Under the pieces are notes generated by a model. It saw nothing but the letters and a program-made list of their open reading frames with translations. It had not been told where the DNA came from and made no database searches. Of a DNA stretch of 64,000 bases, positions 7,698 to 15,903 are shown piece after piece. Source of the stretch: Pseudarthrobacter sp. ATCC 49987 (GTDB lineage Bacteria > Actinomycetota > Actinomycetes > Actinomycetales > Micrococcaceae). Location: the NCBI RefSeq assembly GCF_009928425.1, contig NZ_JAABNS010000001.1:372001-436000 (forward strand), in the 5' to 3' direction. Each line of letters begins with the position of its first letter. Positions within the stretch are counted from its first letter, which is position 1. Both the position numbers and the translations under genes were made by a program.

Positions 7698-9809
7698 ATG
7701 GCCAAAGGAATCTACGTCAGCGCGACCACCCCGGGCTCCGGGAAGTCCCTTATTGCCCTGGGCCTGGCGGACACGCTGCACCGGCATGCGGACCGGATCG
7801 GGTTCTTCAAGCCCGTCGTCAACGGCCACGACGCCGCCTCGGACCCCATGGTGGCCCTCATGAAGGCCCGGTTCGACCTTGACGACCAGCGCTGCCGCGG
7901 CGGCCTGACGTTTGTTGAGGTCCGCGGGCTGCTGGCCGAGGGGAAGCGGGCCGAGATCGACGCCCGCTGCGTGGAGATCTTCGCCGAGATGTCACGCCAC
8001 TGCGATGTGGTGATCGTGGAGGGAACGGACCTCACGGGCCAGGACGCCGCCGTCGAATTCGACCTCAATGCACGACTCGCGAACAACCTGGCCGCCTCCA
8101 TCGTGGCCGTGGTGGGCGCGAAGGGGCGGACGGTCGCGGAGACGACCGACGCCGTCGAGGTTGCCCGGAAGGAGCTCCTCGCCGAACGCTGCTCGCTCCT
8201 GGCGATCATGGTGAACCGGGCTGACCCGGAGGACCTGGAAGCCATTGCCGCGGCCGTCCGCCCGGGCGCCTCAGGCCGGCCCGTCTACGTCCTGCCGGAG
8301 CTGGAGTCGATCGCCAGGCCGACCACCGGCGAGGTCGCCTCCGCCCTCGGCTTGGGCCAGGTGGCCGGGCTGCCGGACCTGGAACGGGACGTGCATTCGG
8401 TCAAGGTGGCGGCGATGAGCGTCGCCAATTTCCTGCATGTGCTCGACGACGGCGCCCTGGTGATCGTCCCCGGTGACCGCGCCGACGTGCTGGTCGCGTG
8501 CCTGGCGTCGTCGTTCTCGCCCGAGTTCCCGGTCCCGTCCGCGCTGATCCTGACCGGCGGCCTGGCCCCCGATCCCACCATCTACTCGCTGCTGGCGCAG
8601 GCCCCGTTCCCGATCTTCGCCGCCCCGGACGACACCTACGTGACGGCCAAACGCGTCTCCGAGGTGCGCAGCGAGATCTGGTCCGGGCACCGCCGCAAGG
8701 TGGCCTCCGCCCTGGGCCTGTGGGCCAAGCGGGTGGACGAGGCCGAGCTGCTGGAACGGCTGCACCTGCCGCGGCCGGAACGGATGACGCCGCTGCGGTT
8801 CCTGCACGACCTCATCGAACGGGCCCGGCTGCAGCGCCGGCACATCGTCCTGCCCGAGGGGACCGACGTGCGGATCCTGCGTGCCGCTGAAATTCTGCAC
8901 CGGCGGGACGTCTGCGACCTCACGATCCTGGGCAACGAGTCCGAGGTCCGGGAACTGGCGTCCACGCAGGGCATCGACCTCTCGGGCATGAGCATCGTGG
9001 ACCCCGCGACATCGGAGCTGCGTCAGCAGTTTGCGGAGAAATACGCGCAGCTGCGGGCGCACAAGGGTGTGGACCTCGCCCGGGCGCTGGAACTCATGCT
9101 GGACGGCAGCTACTTCGGCACCATGATGGTGCAGCTGGGCGTGGTGGATGGCATGGTGTCCGGCGCCGCGCACACCACCGCCCACACCATCCGCCCCGCG
9201 CTGGAGTTCGTGAAGACCCGCGACGGCGTGAAGATCGTCTCCTCCGTGTTCCTGATGCTGATGCCGGACCGGGTGCTGGTCTACGGCGACTGCGCGGTCA
9301 ATCCGGACCCGAATGCGGAGCAGCTGGCGGACATCGCGCTGGCCTCGGCCGAGACCGCCGTCCAGTTCGGCGTGGAGCCGCGCGTGGCCATGCTGTCCTA
9401 TTCCACCGGCGGGTCCGGGACCGGCGAGGCCGTGGACAAAGTCCGGCAGGCCACCGAGATGGTGAAGGCGCGCCGCCCGGATCTCGCCGTCGAGGGCCCC
9501 ATCCAGTACGACGCCGCCGTGGACGCCGCGATCGCGCAGTCCAAGATGCCCGGTTCGTCCGTCGCCGGGCAGGCCACTGTGTTCATCTTCCCGGACCTCA
9601 ACACCGGCAACAACACCTACAAGGCGGTGCAGCAGTCCTCGGGGGCCGTCGCCGTCGGGCCCGTCCTGCAGGGACTCCGCAAGCCGGTGAATGACCTCTC
9701 CCGCGGCTGCACCGTGGAGGACATCGTGAACACGGTGGCCATCACCGCCGTCCAGGCGCAGTCCGCGGAGGCCGCCGCCGCGCCGGCCCCTGCGGCTGCC
9801 CGGGCCTAG
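7698..9809 (+). CDS. pta: Phosphate acetyltransferase (long form)
   Basis: 703 residues. It converts acetyl-CoA and phosphate to acetyl phosphate and CoA, working with acetate kinase. The N-terminal domain has a P-loop (TTPGSGKSL, residues about 9-17) of the dethiobiotin-synthetase-like type, followed by a DRTGG-type regulatory domain and the C-terminal PTA/PTB catalytic domain from about residue 370 (RARLQRRHIVLPEGTDVRILRAA ... SYSTGGSGTG). This three-domain form is the one found in actinobacteria and enterics. ackA follows, but one small gene on the opposite strand lies between them. Confidence 0.95.
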   Translation: MAKGIYVSATTPGSGKSLIALGLADTLHRHADRIGFFKPVVNGHDAASDPMVALMKARFDLDDQRCRGGLTFVEVRGLLAEGKRAEIDARCVEIFAEMSRHCDVVIVEGTDLTGQDAAVEFDLNARLANNLAASIVAVVGAKGRTVAETTDAVEVARKELLAERCSLLAIMVNRADPEDLEAIAAAVRPGASGRPVYVLPELESIARPTTGEVASALGLGQVAGLPDLERDVHSVKVAAMSVANFLHVLDDGALVIVPGDRADVLVACLASSFSPEFPVPSALILTGGLAPDPTIYSLLAQAPFPIFAAPDDTYVTAKRVSEVRSEIWSGHRRKVASALGLWAKRVDEAELLERLHLPRPERMTPLRFLHDLIERARLQRRHIVLPEGTDVRILRAAEILHRRDVCDLTILGNESEVRELASTQGIDLSGMSIVDPATSELRQQFAEKYAQLRAHKGVDLARALELMLDGSYFGTMMVQLGVVDGMVSGAAHTTAHTIRPALEFVKTRDGVKIVSSVFLMLMPDRVLVYGDCAVNPDPNAEQLADIALASAETAVQFGVEPRVAMLSYSTGGSGTGEAVDKVRQATEMVKARRPDLAVEGPIQYDAAVDAAIAQSKMPGSSVAGQATVFIFPDLNTGNNTYKAVQQSSGAVAVGPVLQGLRKPVNDLSRGCTVEDIVNTVAITAVQAQSAEAAAAPAPAAARA

Positions 9810-10058
9810 TCAGCTGTTTTCCGGCTCCGCCAGGCTGTAGGGATCTTCCTGCTGGGCGGGCTCATCTGACAGGCCGGCCGGCGTGAGGTCCAGGTCCTCC
9901 AGGTTCTCGGGAGCCTCGGGGGCTTCCCCGGTCTCGGCGGCCTTGAGCTTCCCCGTGTCGTCCAAGGCCGGGTTGGCGCCTTCGACGCCGGTGGGATCCG
10001 GTTTGCCGGACCCGCTGGCCGGCTCGGTGCTCTCAGGCTGGGTGGTGTCGTCAGTCAT
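9810..10058 (-). CDS. Small acidic, Pro/Glu-rich hypothetical protein
   Basis: 82 residues, rich in E, D, P, T and S (for example GEAPEAPENLEDLDLTPAGL), with no hydrophobic helix, signal peptide or cysteine. It is probably disordered and cytoplasmic. Its stop codon abuts the pta stop with no spacer, so the two genes converge tail to tail. The ATG follows a GAAGGGAA ribosome-binding stretch. No family was recognised; the acetate genes around it do not define a role. Confidence 0.6.
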   Translation of the reverse strand: MTDDTTQPESTEPASGSGKPDPTGVEGANPALDDTGKLKAAETGEAPEAPENLEDLDLTPAGLSDEPAQQEDPYSLAEPENS

Positions 10059-10252
10059 GGAATTCCCTTCGTGATTTGTCCAGTTGGTCCGCCGACTCTA
10101 GGCGCCCGCCGCGGCTTGCGCAACGGAGTGGCGGCTTCGCCAGCCCGGCAATTTATAGTGGAACCCAGGGAGCGCTCCGCCAGGCTCCGGCGTGATGCCA
10201 GTCCCGACGCGCCCTCCGGGGTCAGCGCAGCAGCCAAGGCATAGGAGGCCCC

Positions 10253-11422
10253 ATGCTCGTCCTCGTCATCAACTCAGGCTCGTCCTCGCTCAAGTTCCAG
10301 GTCCGCGACGTCGAGGCCGGCAGCGTGCTCGCCGAGGGGCTGGTCGAGAAGATCGGGATGGGCAACGGCGGCGAGGGCGACGGCCAGATCGAGGGCCCCC
10401 GCGACCACGCCGAGGCACTGGAACAGGTAGATGCTGAGATCCACGCCGCGCTGGGGAGCCGGACGCTCGACGCCGTCGGGCACCGGGTCGTGCACGGCGG
10501 GGAGCGCTTCTCCGCGCCGGTGCTGATCAACAACGAGATCACCCGGGCCATCGAGAGGCTCAACCCGCTGGCGCCCCTGCACAACCCGGCGAACGTGCTG
10601 GGCATCCGCGCGATCTCGAAGAAGTGGCCGGACATGCCGCAGGTCGCCGTGTTTGACACCGCCTTCCACCGCACCCTGCCGGAGCACGCCTGGCGCTACG
10701 CGGTGCCGGAGGAGCTCTACACCAACCACGGGATCCGCCGCTACGGCTTCCACGGCACCTCGCACGAATACGTCGCGCACCGGGCGGCGGCCCTGCTGGA
10801 TGTCCCGCTGGACGAGTTCGACGCCGTCATCGCGCACCTGGGCAACGGGGCCTCCGTCACGGCGATCCGCGGCGGCCAGTCCGTGGACACGTCCATGGGC
10901 TTCACCCCGCTGGAGGGCCTCGTGATGGGCACCCGCTCCGGTGACCTGGATCCGTCCATCCTGGTGTTCCTTGGCCGGGCCGGCTGGTCCCCGGAGGACC
11001 TCGATGCCATGCTCAACCGCCAGTCCGGGCTCAAGGGCCTGGCCGGCAACAACGACATGCGCTCCGTCGTGGAGGCCGCCGAAGCCGGCGACGCCAAATC
11101 GTCCATGGCGCTCGCCGTCGCGTCCTACCGGCTCGCGAAGTACATCGGCGGGTACCACGTGGCCGTCGGCGGGGCGAAGGCGCTCGTGTTTACGGCCGGG
11201 ATCGGGGAGAACTCGCACCAGTTCCGCGCCCTTGTAGCGGAGCGGCTGGGTGCCCTGGGCGTGCAGCTCGACGCCGGCCTCAACCGCGAACGCTCGAAGG
11301 AACCCCGGGTGATCTCCTCGGCGACCTCGGCCATCCCCGTGCTCGTGGTGCCCACCGACGAGGAGCGCGCCATTGCCGAGGCCACGGCTGCCGTCGTCAC
11401 CCCCTCATCGACTGCTCCGTAG
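10253..11422 (+). CDS. ackA: Acetate kinase
   Basis: 389 residues. It transfers phosphate between ATP and acetate and pairs with Pta. ASKHA-fold motifs are present: VLVINSGSSSLKFQV near the N-terminus, HRVVHGGERF, DTAFHRTLPEHAWRYAVPEELY, GFHGTSHEYV, HLGNGASVTAIRGGQSVDTSMGFTPLEGLVMGTRSGDLDP and FTAGIGENS. GGCATAGGAGG precedes the ATG. The last codons and the stop lie inside a palindromic repeat (11402-11469), so its extreme C-terminus (TPSSTAP) is repeat-derived. Confidence 0.96.
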   Translation: MLVLVINSGSSSLKFQVRDVEAGSVLAEGLVEKIGMGNGGEGDGQIEGPRDHAEALEQVDAEIHAALGSRTLDAVGHRVVHGGERFSAPVLINNEITRAIERLNPLAPLHNPANVLGIRAISKKWPDMPQVAVFDTAFHRTLPEHAWRYAVPEELYTNHGIRRYGFHGTSHEYVAHRAAALLDVPLDEFDAVIAHLGNGASVTAIRGGQSVDTSMGFTPLEGLVMGTRSGDLDPSILVFLGRAGWSPEDLDAMLNRQSGLKGLAGNNDMRSVVEAAEAGDAKSSMALAVASYRLAKYIGGYHVAVGGAKALVFTAGIGENSHQFRALVAERLGALGVQLDAGLNRERSKEPRVISSATSAIPVLVVPTDEERAIAEATAAVVTPSSTAP

Positions 11423-11469
11423 CGGCCCTTTTGGCGGCCCAAAACGGCACTTACGGAGCAACCGATGGG
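11402..11469. repeat. Palindromic intergenic repeat, copy 1 (imperfect), overlapping ackA stop
   Basis: An imperfect inverted repeat with the core TGCTCCGTA ... TACGGAGCA and outer ATCG / CGAT. It shares the core, outer arms and size with the perfect copy at 12159-12224. The ackA stop codon lies in its left arm. Confidence 0.75.
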
Positions 11470-11481
11470 TAGCCTTGGGCC

Positions 11482-12057
11482 ATGACGGAACTGAACTTGC
11501 CCCTCCGCACCGAACGGCTGGTGCTGCGCCGCTTCGAGGCCGGGGACCTGGACGCGTACCACGCCTATCATTCGCTGCCCGAGACCGCCCGGTTCCTGCC
11601 CGGGGAGGCGAAGAGCTACACCAAGTCCATGGAGTCCGTGGGCAAGTACGCCAACTTCGTCTTCGAGAAGGAGGGCGACTGGATCTGCCTGGCCATCGAG
11701 GCCGCGGACTCGCCGGGGCTGCTCGGCGAGGTTGTGCTGAAGTGGCTGCCGGGTTGCGGGCAGGCCGAGATCGGCTGGAGCCTCGCCCCGGCGGCGCGCG
11801 GCAAGGGCATCGCGTCCGAGGCCGCCGGTGCGCTGCTGAAGCTGGGCTTCGAGGAGCTCGGCTTCCATCGGATCGACGCCAAGCTGGATGCGCTCAACAC
11901 GGCCTCCGCGGCGCTGTGCGAACGCCTCGGCATGCGGCTGGAATCCACCCAGGTGGACAAGTGGCACTACAAGGGTCAGTGGGCCACGGAAGTCGTCTAC
12001 GCCATCCTCGCGGACGAGTGGAAGTCCCGGCAGCAGGCGAAGGACTCAACGGACTGA
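11482..12057 (+). CDS. GNAT acetyltransferase, RimJ/RimL type
   Basis: 191 residues with the start typical of the RimJ/RimL/SpeG-like group (LPLRTERLVLRRFEAGDLDAYHAYHSLPETARFLPG), the acetyl-CoA-binding AEIGWSLAPAARGKGIASEAAGALLKLGF (Q/RxxGxG/A form: ARGKGIA) and HRIDAKLDALNTASAALCERLGM. The acceptor (protein N-terminus or small molecule) cannot be inferred. It is flanked on both sides by palindromic repeats and appears to be a single-gene unit. Confidence 0.88.
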   Translation: MTELNLPLRTERLVLRRFEAGDLDAYHAYHSLPETARFLPGEAKSYTKSMESVGKYANFVFEKEGDWICLAIEAADSPGLLGEVVLKWLPGCGQAEIGWSLAPAARGKGIASEAAGALLKLGFEELGFHRIDAKLDALNTASAALCERLGMRLESTQVDKWHYKGQWATEVVYAILADEWKSRQQAKDSTD

Positions 12058-12059
12058 CG

Positions 12060-12097
12060 AAGATGGCCGGAACGGGTGGTCCCATTCCGTCCATCTT
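12060..12097. repeat. Intergenic inverted repeat downstream of the GNAT gene
   Basis: 17-nt arms, AAGATGGCCGGAACGGG and its near-complement CCCATTCCGTCCATCTT, with a 4-nt loop and two mismatches. It starts right after the GNAT stop and may act as its terminator. Confidence 0.6.
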
Positions 12098-12158
12098 TGG
12101 CAAAGGGCGTGCTCAGCCAGCGCCAGGTCGCGCGGCCGGGAACGCCCTCGCCGCCCGT

Positions 12159-12224
12159 CCCATCGATTGCTCCGTAACCGCCCTTATGAGGGCTCAAAAG
12201 GGCGGTTACGGAGCAATCGATGGG
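12159..12224. repeat. Palindromic intergenic repeat, copy 2 (perfect 27-nt arms)
   Basis: Perfect 27-nt arms, starting CCCATCGATTGCTCCGTAAC, enclose 12 nt. It lies 4 nt from the stop of oligopeptidase B and is the better-preserved relative of the repeat at 11402-11469, about 750 bp away. Confidence 0.85.
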
Positions 12225-12228
12225 GAGT

Positions 12229-14445
12229 TTACTTAACCCCGGCCCCCGGCAAGAGTTCCTTGGCGCCCAGGGAGTCGGCGACGAAGGCGTAGTCCCACGC
12301 GCGTTCCTTCCACTGCACGTAGCGGCCCGAGGCGCCGCCGTGGCCGCCCTCCATCTCGATCTTCATCACGATCGTCTCGCTGCCGGTGTTGAGTTCGCGC
12401 AGCCGCTGCACCCACTTGGCGGGCTCCACGTAGAGCACCCGGGTGTCATTAAACGAGGTGACCGCCGCGATCTTGGGGTAGGCCACCGCGCGGACGTTTT
12501 CGTACGGGGTGTAGGACTTCATGTACTCGTACACGGCGCGGTCGGTGATTGGGTTGCCCCATTCCTCCCACTCCAGCGCCGAGAGCGGCAGTTCGGGATC
12601 CAGGATGGTGGTCAGGGCGTCCACGAACGGGACGGCCGCCACGATCGCCGCGTACTTCTCCGGTGCCAGGTTGGCCACGGCGCCCATCAGCAGGCCGCCG
12701 GCCGAGCCGCCCATGGCCGCGATCCGTGCCGGGTCCACCCAGCCGGACTGCGCCAGCCAGTCCGTGGCCGCGATGAAGTCCGTGAAGGTGTTCTTCTTCT
12801 GCAGCTTCTTGCCGGTGTCGTACCAGTGCCGGCCCAGCTCCCCGCCGCCGCGGATGTGGGCGATCACGAACACGATGCCACGGTCCAGCAGGGAGAGCCG
12901 GGGGATCCCGAAGCTGGGATCCATGCTCATCTCGTAGGAGCCGTAGCCATACACCAGCCCGGCCGCCGTGGAATCGCGGGCCACCGAGGCGTGCCGCAGC
13001 ACCGAAAGCGGGATCCGGGTCCCGTCGGACGCCACCGCCCACTCGCGGGTGGCGACGTAGTCGGCGGCCGAGTAGCCGCCCAGGACGGGGCTTTCCTTGC
13101 GCAGCAGCAGTTCGCCGGCGGGCAGCTCCGCGGTGGGCAGCACAAAGTCGTAGACCCGGGACGGCGTGAAGTAGGAGGTGTAGCCCATCCGGATTACCGG
13201 GGCCTCGTAGTCGGAGCCGGCGACGCCCGCGGTGTAGAGCTCCTCCTCGAAGGCCGGCTCCACCGGCGCGCCCTGCTCCGGCGTGCCCAGGCCGGCCAGC
13301 GGCAGGACCTGCACGCGCTCGATAGTGTCCTTGCGGATGGAGACCACCAGATGCGTCGAGGTGACCCCGGCGCCGTTGACGCGCACCTGGTCGGAGTGTT
13401 CGACGACGGTGGTCCAGTGCTGCTCGGCGAGCGGTTTGGCGAGCTCGGCCGGGTCCACGAGGGAGACCATGGAGTTGATGGCGTCCCTGTTGTGGGTCAG
13501 GACGATGGCCTCGGCCTGCTTCCCTGCGGCGTCGGCCAGCAGGAACGGCTCGGCCTCGTAGAGGATGCGCTCGTCCCGGGAGATCACGGTGCTGAGTCCG
13601 GCGTCGAGCGCGTCGAAGCGCAGCAGGCGGGTCTCGCTGAATTCCGAGCAGCCGATGCCCAGCACCAGGTGGCGCCGGTCGGCGGAGAGCTCGAAGCCCA
13701 GCCACATGGCGACGTCGTCCTCCTGGTAGATGACCACGTCCCCCTCGACGGGCGTGCCGAGGACGTGGGCCTTGACCTGGTAGGGCCGCCAGGCGTCATC
13801 CACCACGGTGTAGAAGATCCGGGTGCCGTCGGGGGAGAAGGAGATGCCGTAGAAGACGTTCTCGATCACATCGGGAAGGAGCTCCCCGGTCCGCAGGTCC
13901 TTGATGCGCAGCGTGAACCGCTCGTCGCCGGCGTTGTCCACGGCGTAGGCGTAGAGGTTCCCGTCGATGGTCACGGCGGCGCCGCCGACGGCGAAGAAAG
14001 GCTTGCCCTCTGCCTCGACGTTGCAGTCCAGCAGGATCTCCTCGCCGGGGATGTCGACGCCGACCTCGACGGCGGGGGGAGTCCAGTCGGCGATGCGGTC
14101 ACCGGTGTCCTGGGCCCGGACGCGGCACTGGATGCCGTACTCCTTCCCTTCCACGGAGCGGGTGTAATACCACCAGCCGTCCTTGCGGTTGGGAACGGAG
14201 AGGTCCGTCTCCTGGGTGCGGCCCTTGATCTCCTGGAAGATGGCCTCGCGCAGCGGTTCCTGGTGGGCCGTCACGGCCTCCTGGTAGGCGTTCTCGGCCT
14301 TGAGCAGCTCCACGACCTCCGGGGATTCCTTGTTCCGCAGCCATTCGTAGTTGTCCTCGAAGGCGTCACCGTGGTGCGTGCGGACGGCAGGGATTTTCTT
14401 GGCCACGGGGGGCTGCGGGGACGGCTGCACGGGAGTCTGGGTCAT
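12229..14445 (-). CDS. ptrB: Oligopeptidase B (S9 prolyl-oligopeptidase family)
   Basis: 738 residues: an N-terminal seven-bladed beta-propeller and a C-terminal alpha/beta-hydrolase. It cleaves short peptides after basic residues in the cytoplasm. Catalytic S581 lies in GGSAGGLLMG and H702 in EGGHGGASGRY; the family Asp lies between them, in the RVLYVEPAKW region. The IAHIRGGGELGRHWYDTGKKLQKKNTFTDF block is characteristic of PtrB. No signal peptide. A single-gene unit whose stop borders a perfect palindrome. Confidence 0.93.
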   Translation of the reverse strand: MTQTPVQPSPQPPVAKKIPAVRTHHGDAFEDNYEWLRNKESPEVVELLKAENAYQEAVTAHQEPLREAIFQEIKGRTQETDLSVPNRKDGWWYYTRSVEGKEYGIQCRVRAQDTGDRIADWTPPAVEVGVDIPGEEILLDCNVEAEGKPFFAVGGAAVTIDGNLYAYAVDNAGDERFTLRIKDLRTGELLPDVIENVFYGISFSPDGTRIFYTVVDDAWRPYQVKAHVLGTPVEGDVVIYQEDDVAMWLGFELSADRRHLVLGIGCSEFSETRLLRFDALDAGLSTVISRDERILYEAEPFLLADAAGKQAEAIVLTHNRDAINSMVSLVDPAELAKPLAEQHWTTVVEHSDQVRVNGAGVTSTHLVVSIRKDTIERVQVLPLAGLGTPEQGAPVEPAFEEELYTAGVAGSDYEAPVIRMGYTSYFTPSRVYDFVLPTAELPAGELLLRKESPVLGGYSAADYVATREWAVASDGTRIPLSVLRHASVARDSTAAGLVYGYGSYEMSMDPSFGIPRLSLLDRGIVFVIAHIRGGGELGRHWYDTGKKLQKKNTFTDFIAATDWLAQSGWVDPARIAAMGGSAGGLLMGAVANLAPEKYAAIVAAVPFVDALTTILDPELPLSALEWEEWGNPITDRAVYEYMKSYTPYENVRAVAYPKIAAVTSFNDTRVLYVEPAKWVQRLRELNTGSETIVMKIEMEGGHGGASGRYVQWKERAWDYAFVADSLGAKELLPGAGVK

Positions 14446-14619
14446 GGCTCCAATCTACCGCCCCGCGGGGGCCAAGAACCGATGCCCAGGGTTCGCCCCG
14501 GCAGCGAGCAGCCGAAGATTTTGGGGCGTGTCGCGGAAGCTATGTTGCCCATTAGTCCAAATGCGTGATAATGAGCTACCGCCTGGGGGAGGTTACGAAC
14601 AAGTAACGAGGAGGTAATC

Positions 14620-15858
14620 ATGGAGCCACACATGAACGGCCGGTCGTTTCGCAAGATCTCAGTTGCGTTAGCGGCCACAGCAGTACTCGTCACAGGGTGC
14701 CAATCGGGGAACGCCAGCAACCCGACACTCTCACCCACCGCTTCCGGCACGGCACCAGCATCGGGTGCAGCCGCAGCACCGGCAACGGACATCCCCCACC
14801 ACAAGGACGGCGGCCTCATCATGGCCGATTCCCTGCCCCACGGGAGCGATCATCCGGTGGACATGTCCCCGCAGCAGATCTATGGGGTCGGCGAACAGGC
14901 GGTCTTCGCCATCGAGGGGCGCCGCCCGGACGACTTCCTGGGGTTCGGCACGGGGTTCCTCGTCGACAAGGAGGGAGGCATGGGTGTCACCAACGCGCAC
15001 GTCGTGGAGGGCCTGGCCGCGATTTCCGGTCGCTTCAACAGCGGCGAGAAAGCTGCGCTCCACGTCATCGGGTCGGACCCGTGCTCTGACATTGCCGTGG
15101 TCCACTTCTCCTCCCCGCTGCCGGAAAAGTCCGATGCTGTCATTTTCGGCAACTCCGCTGACGTCAAACCCGGGGACACCGTCACTGTTCTTGGCTATCC
15201 GGATACCCTGACCCAGAGCCCCTCGGAACAGAAACTGCTCATTTCCTCGGGCCTCGTCAACGCGACCAACGTGGCGGCCCGCCCCCCGGGATTGCCCGAA
15301 TACAAGGACACCATCCAGCACGGGGCGACCATCAACTACGGCAATTCGGGCGGCCCCTTGCTCGATCACCACGGCAGGCTGGTGGGGATCAACACACTGA
15401 CTAATCCAGGCACGCCGGGCGCGCCCGTGCAGGGCCAGTTCTATTCGATCGCCATTGACTCGGCCAAACGGGAGATCGTGGACAAGCTGCTCAAGGGCGA
15501 GTCTCCCAACAACATGGGATGGGCGGTCGAGGAGTACTACCCCGGCTACTTCAAGTCCCTGGACCGCGTCAAGGGCCCTGCTCTTGACGCGCAGCTGGCC
15601 AAGGCGGGCGTGCAGGGCGGCCTGTACGTCAAGGCGGTCACCCCGGGCTCGGGAGCCAGCAAGGCCGGGATCCAGTCCGGCATGCTGGTGACGAAGTTCC
15701 AGAACACGTCCACCTACACCATCGCCGAGATGTGCGCTATTTCCGAGTCCATTCTTCCCGGCTCGGCAGCCGAGGTCGAAGGGTTGTATCTCCTCTCGGA
15801 ACCCTCAAAATTCAGCACTCCGTTCAAGGCTGAATTCGTTGTCCCGGGCAAGCACTGA
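14620..15858 (+). CDS. Trypsin-like HtrA/DegP-type serine protease, lipoprotein with PDZ domain
   Basis: 412 residues. The N-terminus is a lipoprotein signal with lipid-attachment C27 (ATAVLVTGC), then a low-complexity linker. The chymotrypsin-fold domain has the triad H127 (TNAHVVEG), D157 (CSDIAVVHF) and S243 (YGNSGGPLLD). A C-terminal PDZ-like region follows (VQGGLYVKAVTPGSGASKAGIQSGM). It probably handles damaged proteins on the outer face of the membrane. GAGGAGG lies just before the ATG. It converges on the Hsp70/dynamin module, which may be chance. Confidence 0.9.
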   Translation: MEPHMNGRSFRKISVALAATAVLVTGCQSGNASNPTLSPTASGTAPASGAAAAPATDIPHHKDGGLIMADSLPHGSDHPVDMSPQQIYGVGEQAVFAIEGRRPDDFLGFGTGFLVDKEGGMGVTNAHVVEGLAAISGRFNSGEKAALHVIGSDPCSDIAVVHFSSPLPEKSDAVIFGNSADVKPGDTVTVLGYPDTLTQSPSEQKLLISSGLVNATNVAARPPGLPEYKDTIQHGATINYGNSGGPLLDHHGRLVGINTLTNPGTPGAPVQGQFYSIAIDSAKREIVDKLLKGESPNNMGWAVEEYYPGYFKSLDRVKGPALDAQLAKAGVQGGLYVKAVTPGSGASKAGIQSGMLVTKFQNTSTYTIAEMCAISESILPGSAAEVEGLYLLSEPSKFSTPFKAEFVVPGKH

Positions 15859-15879
15859 AAGGCATCGCACCGATTGACA

Positions 15880-15901
15880 CCCGGCCGGGCACCCGGCCGG
15901 G
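15880..15901. repeat. Tandem CCCGGCCGGG palindromes between convergent genes
   Basis: Two copies of the self-complementary 10-mer CCCGGCCGGG, 2 nt apart, between the protease stop and the Hsp70-like gene stop. They can fold as alternative hairpins and are a possible shared terminator; there is no T-tract. Confidence 0.5.
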
Positions 15902-15903
15902 CG

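Noticed and set aside
12220-14568. A 782-codon plus-strand frame opposite oligopeptidase B
   Set aside because: Shadow frame: rich in H, G, R and V, no domain, while the minus strand has a full catalytic protease.
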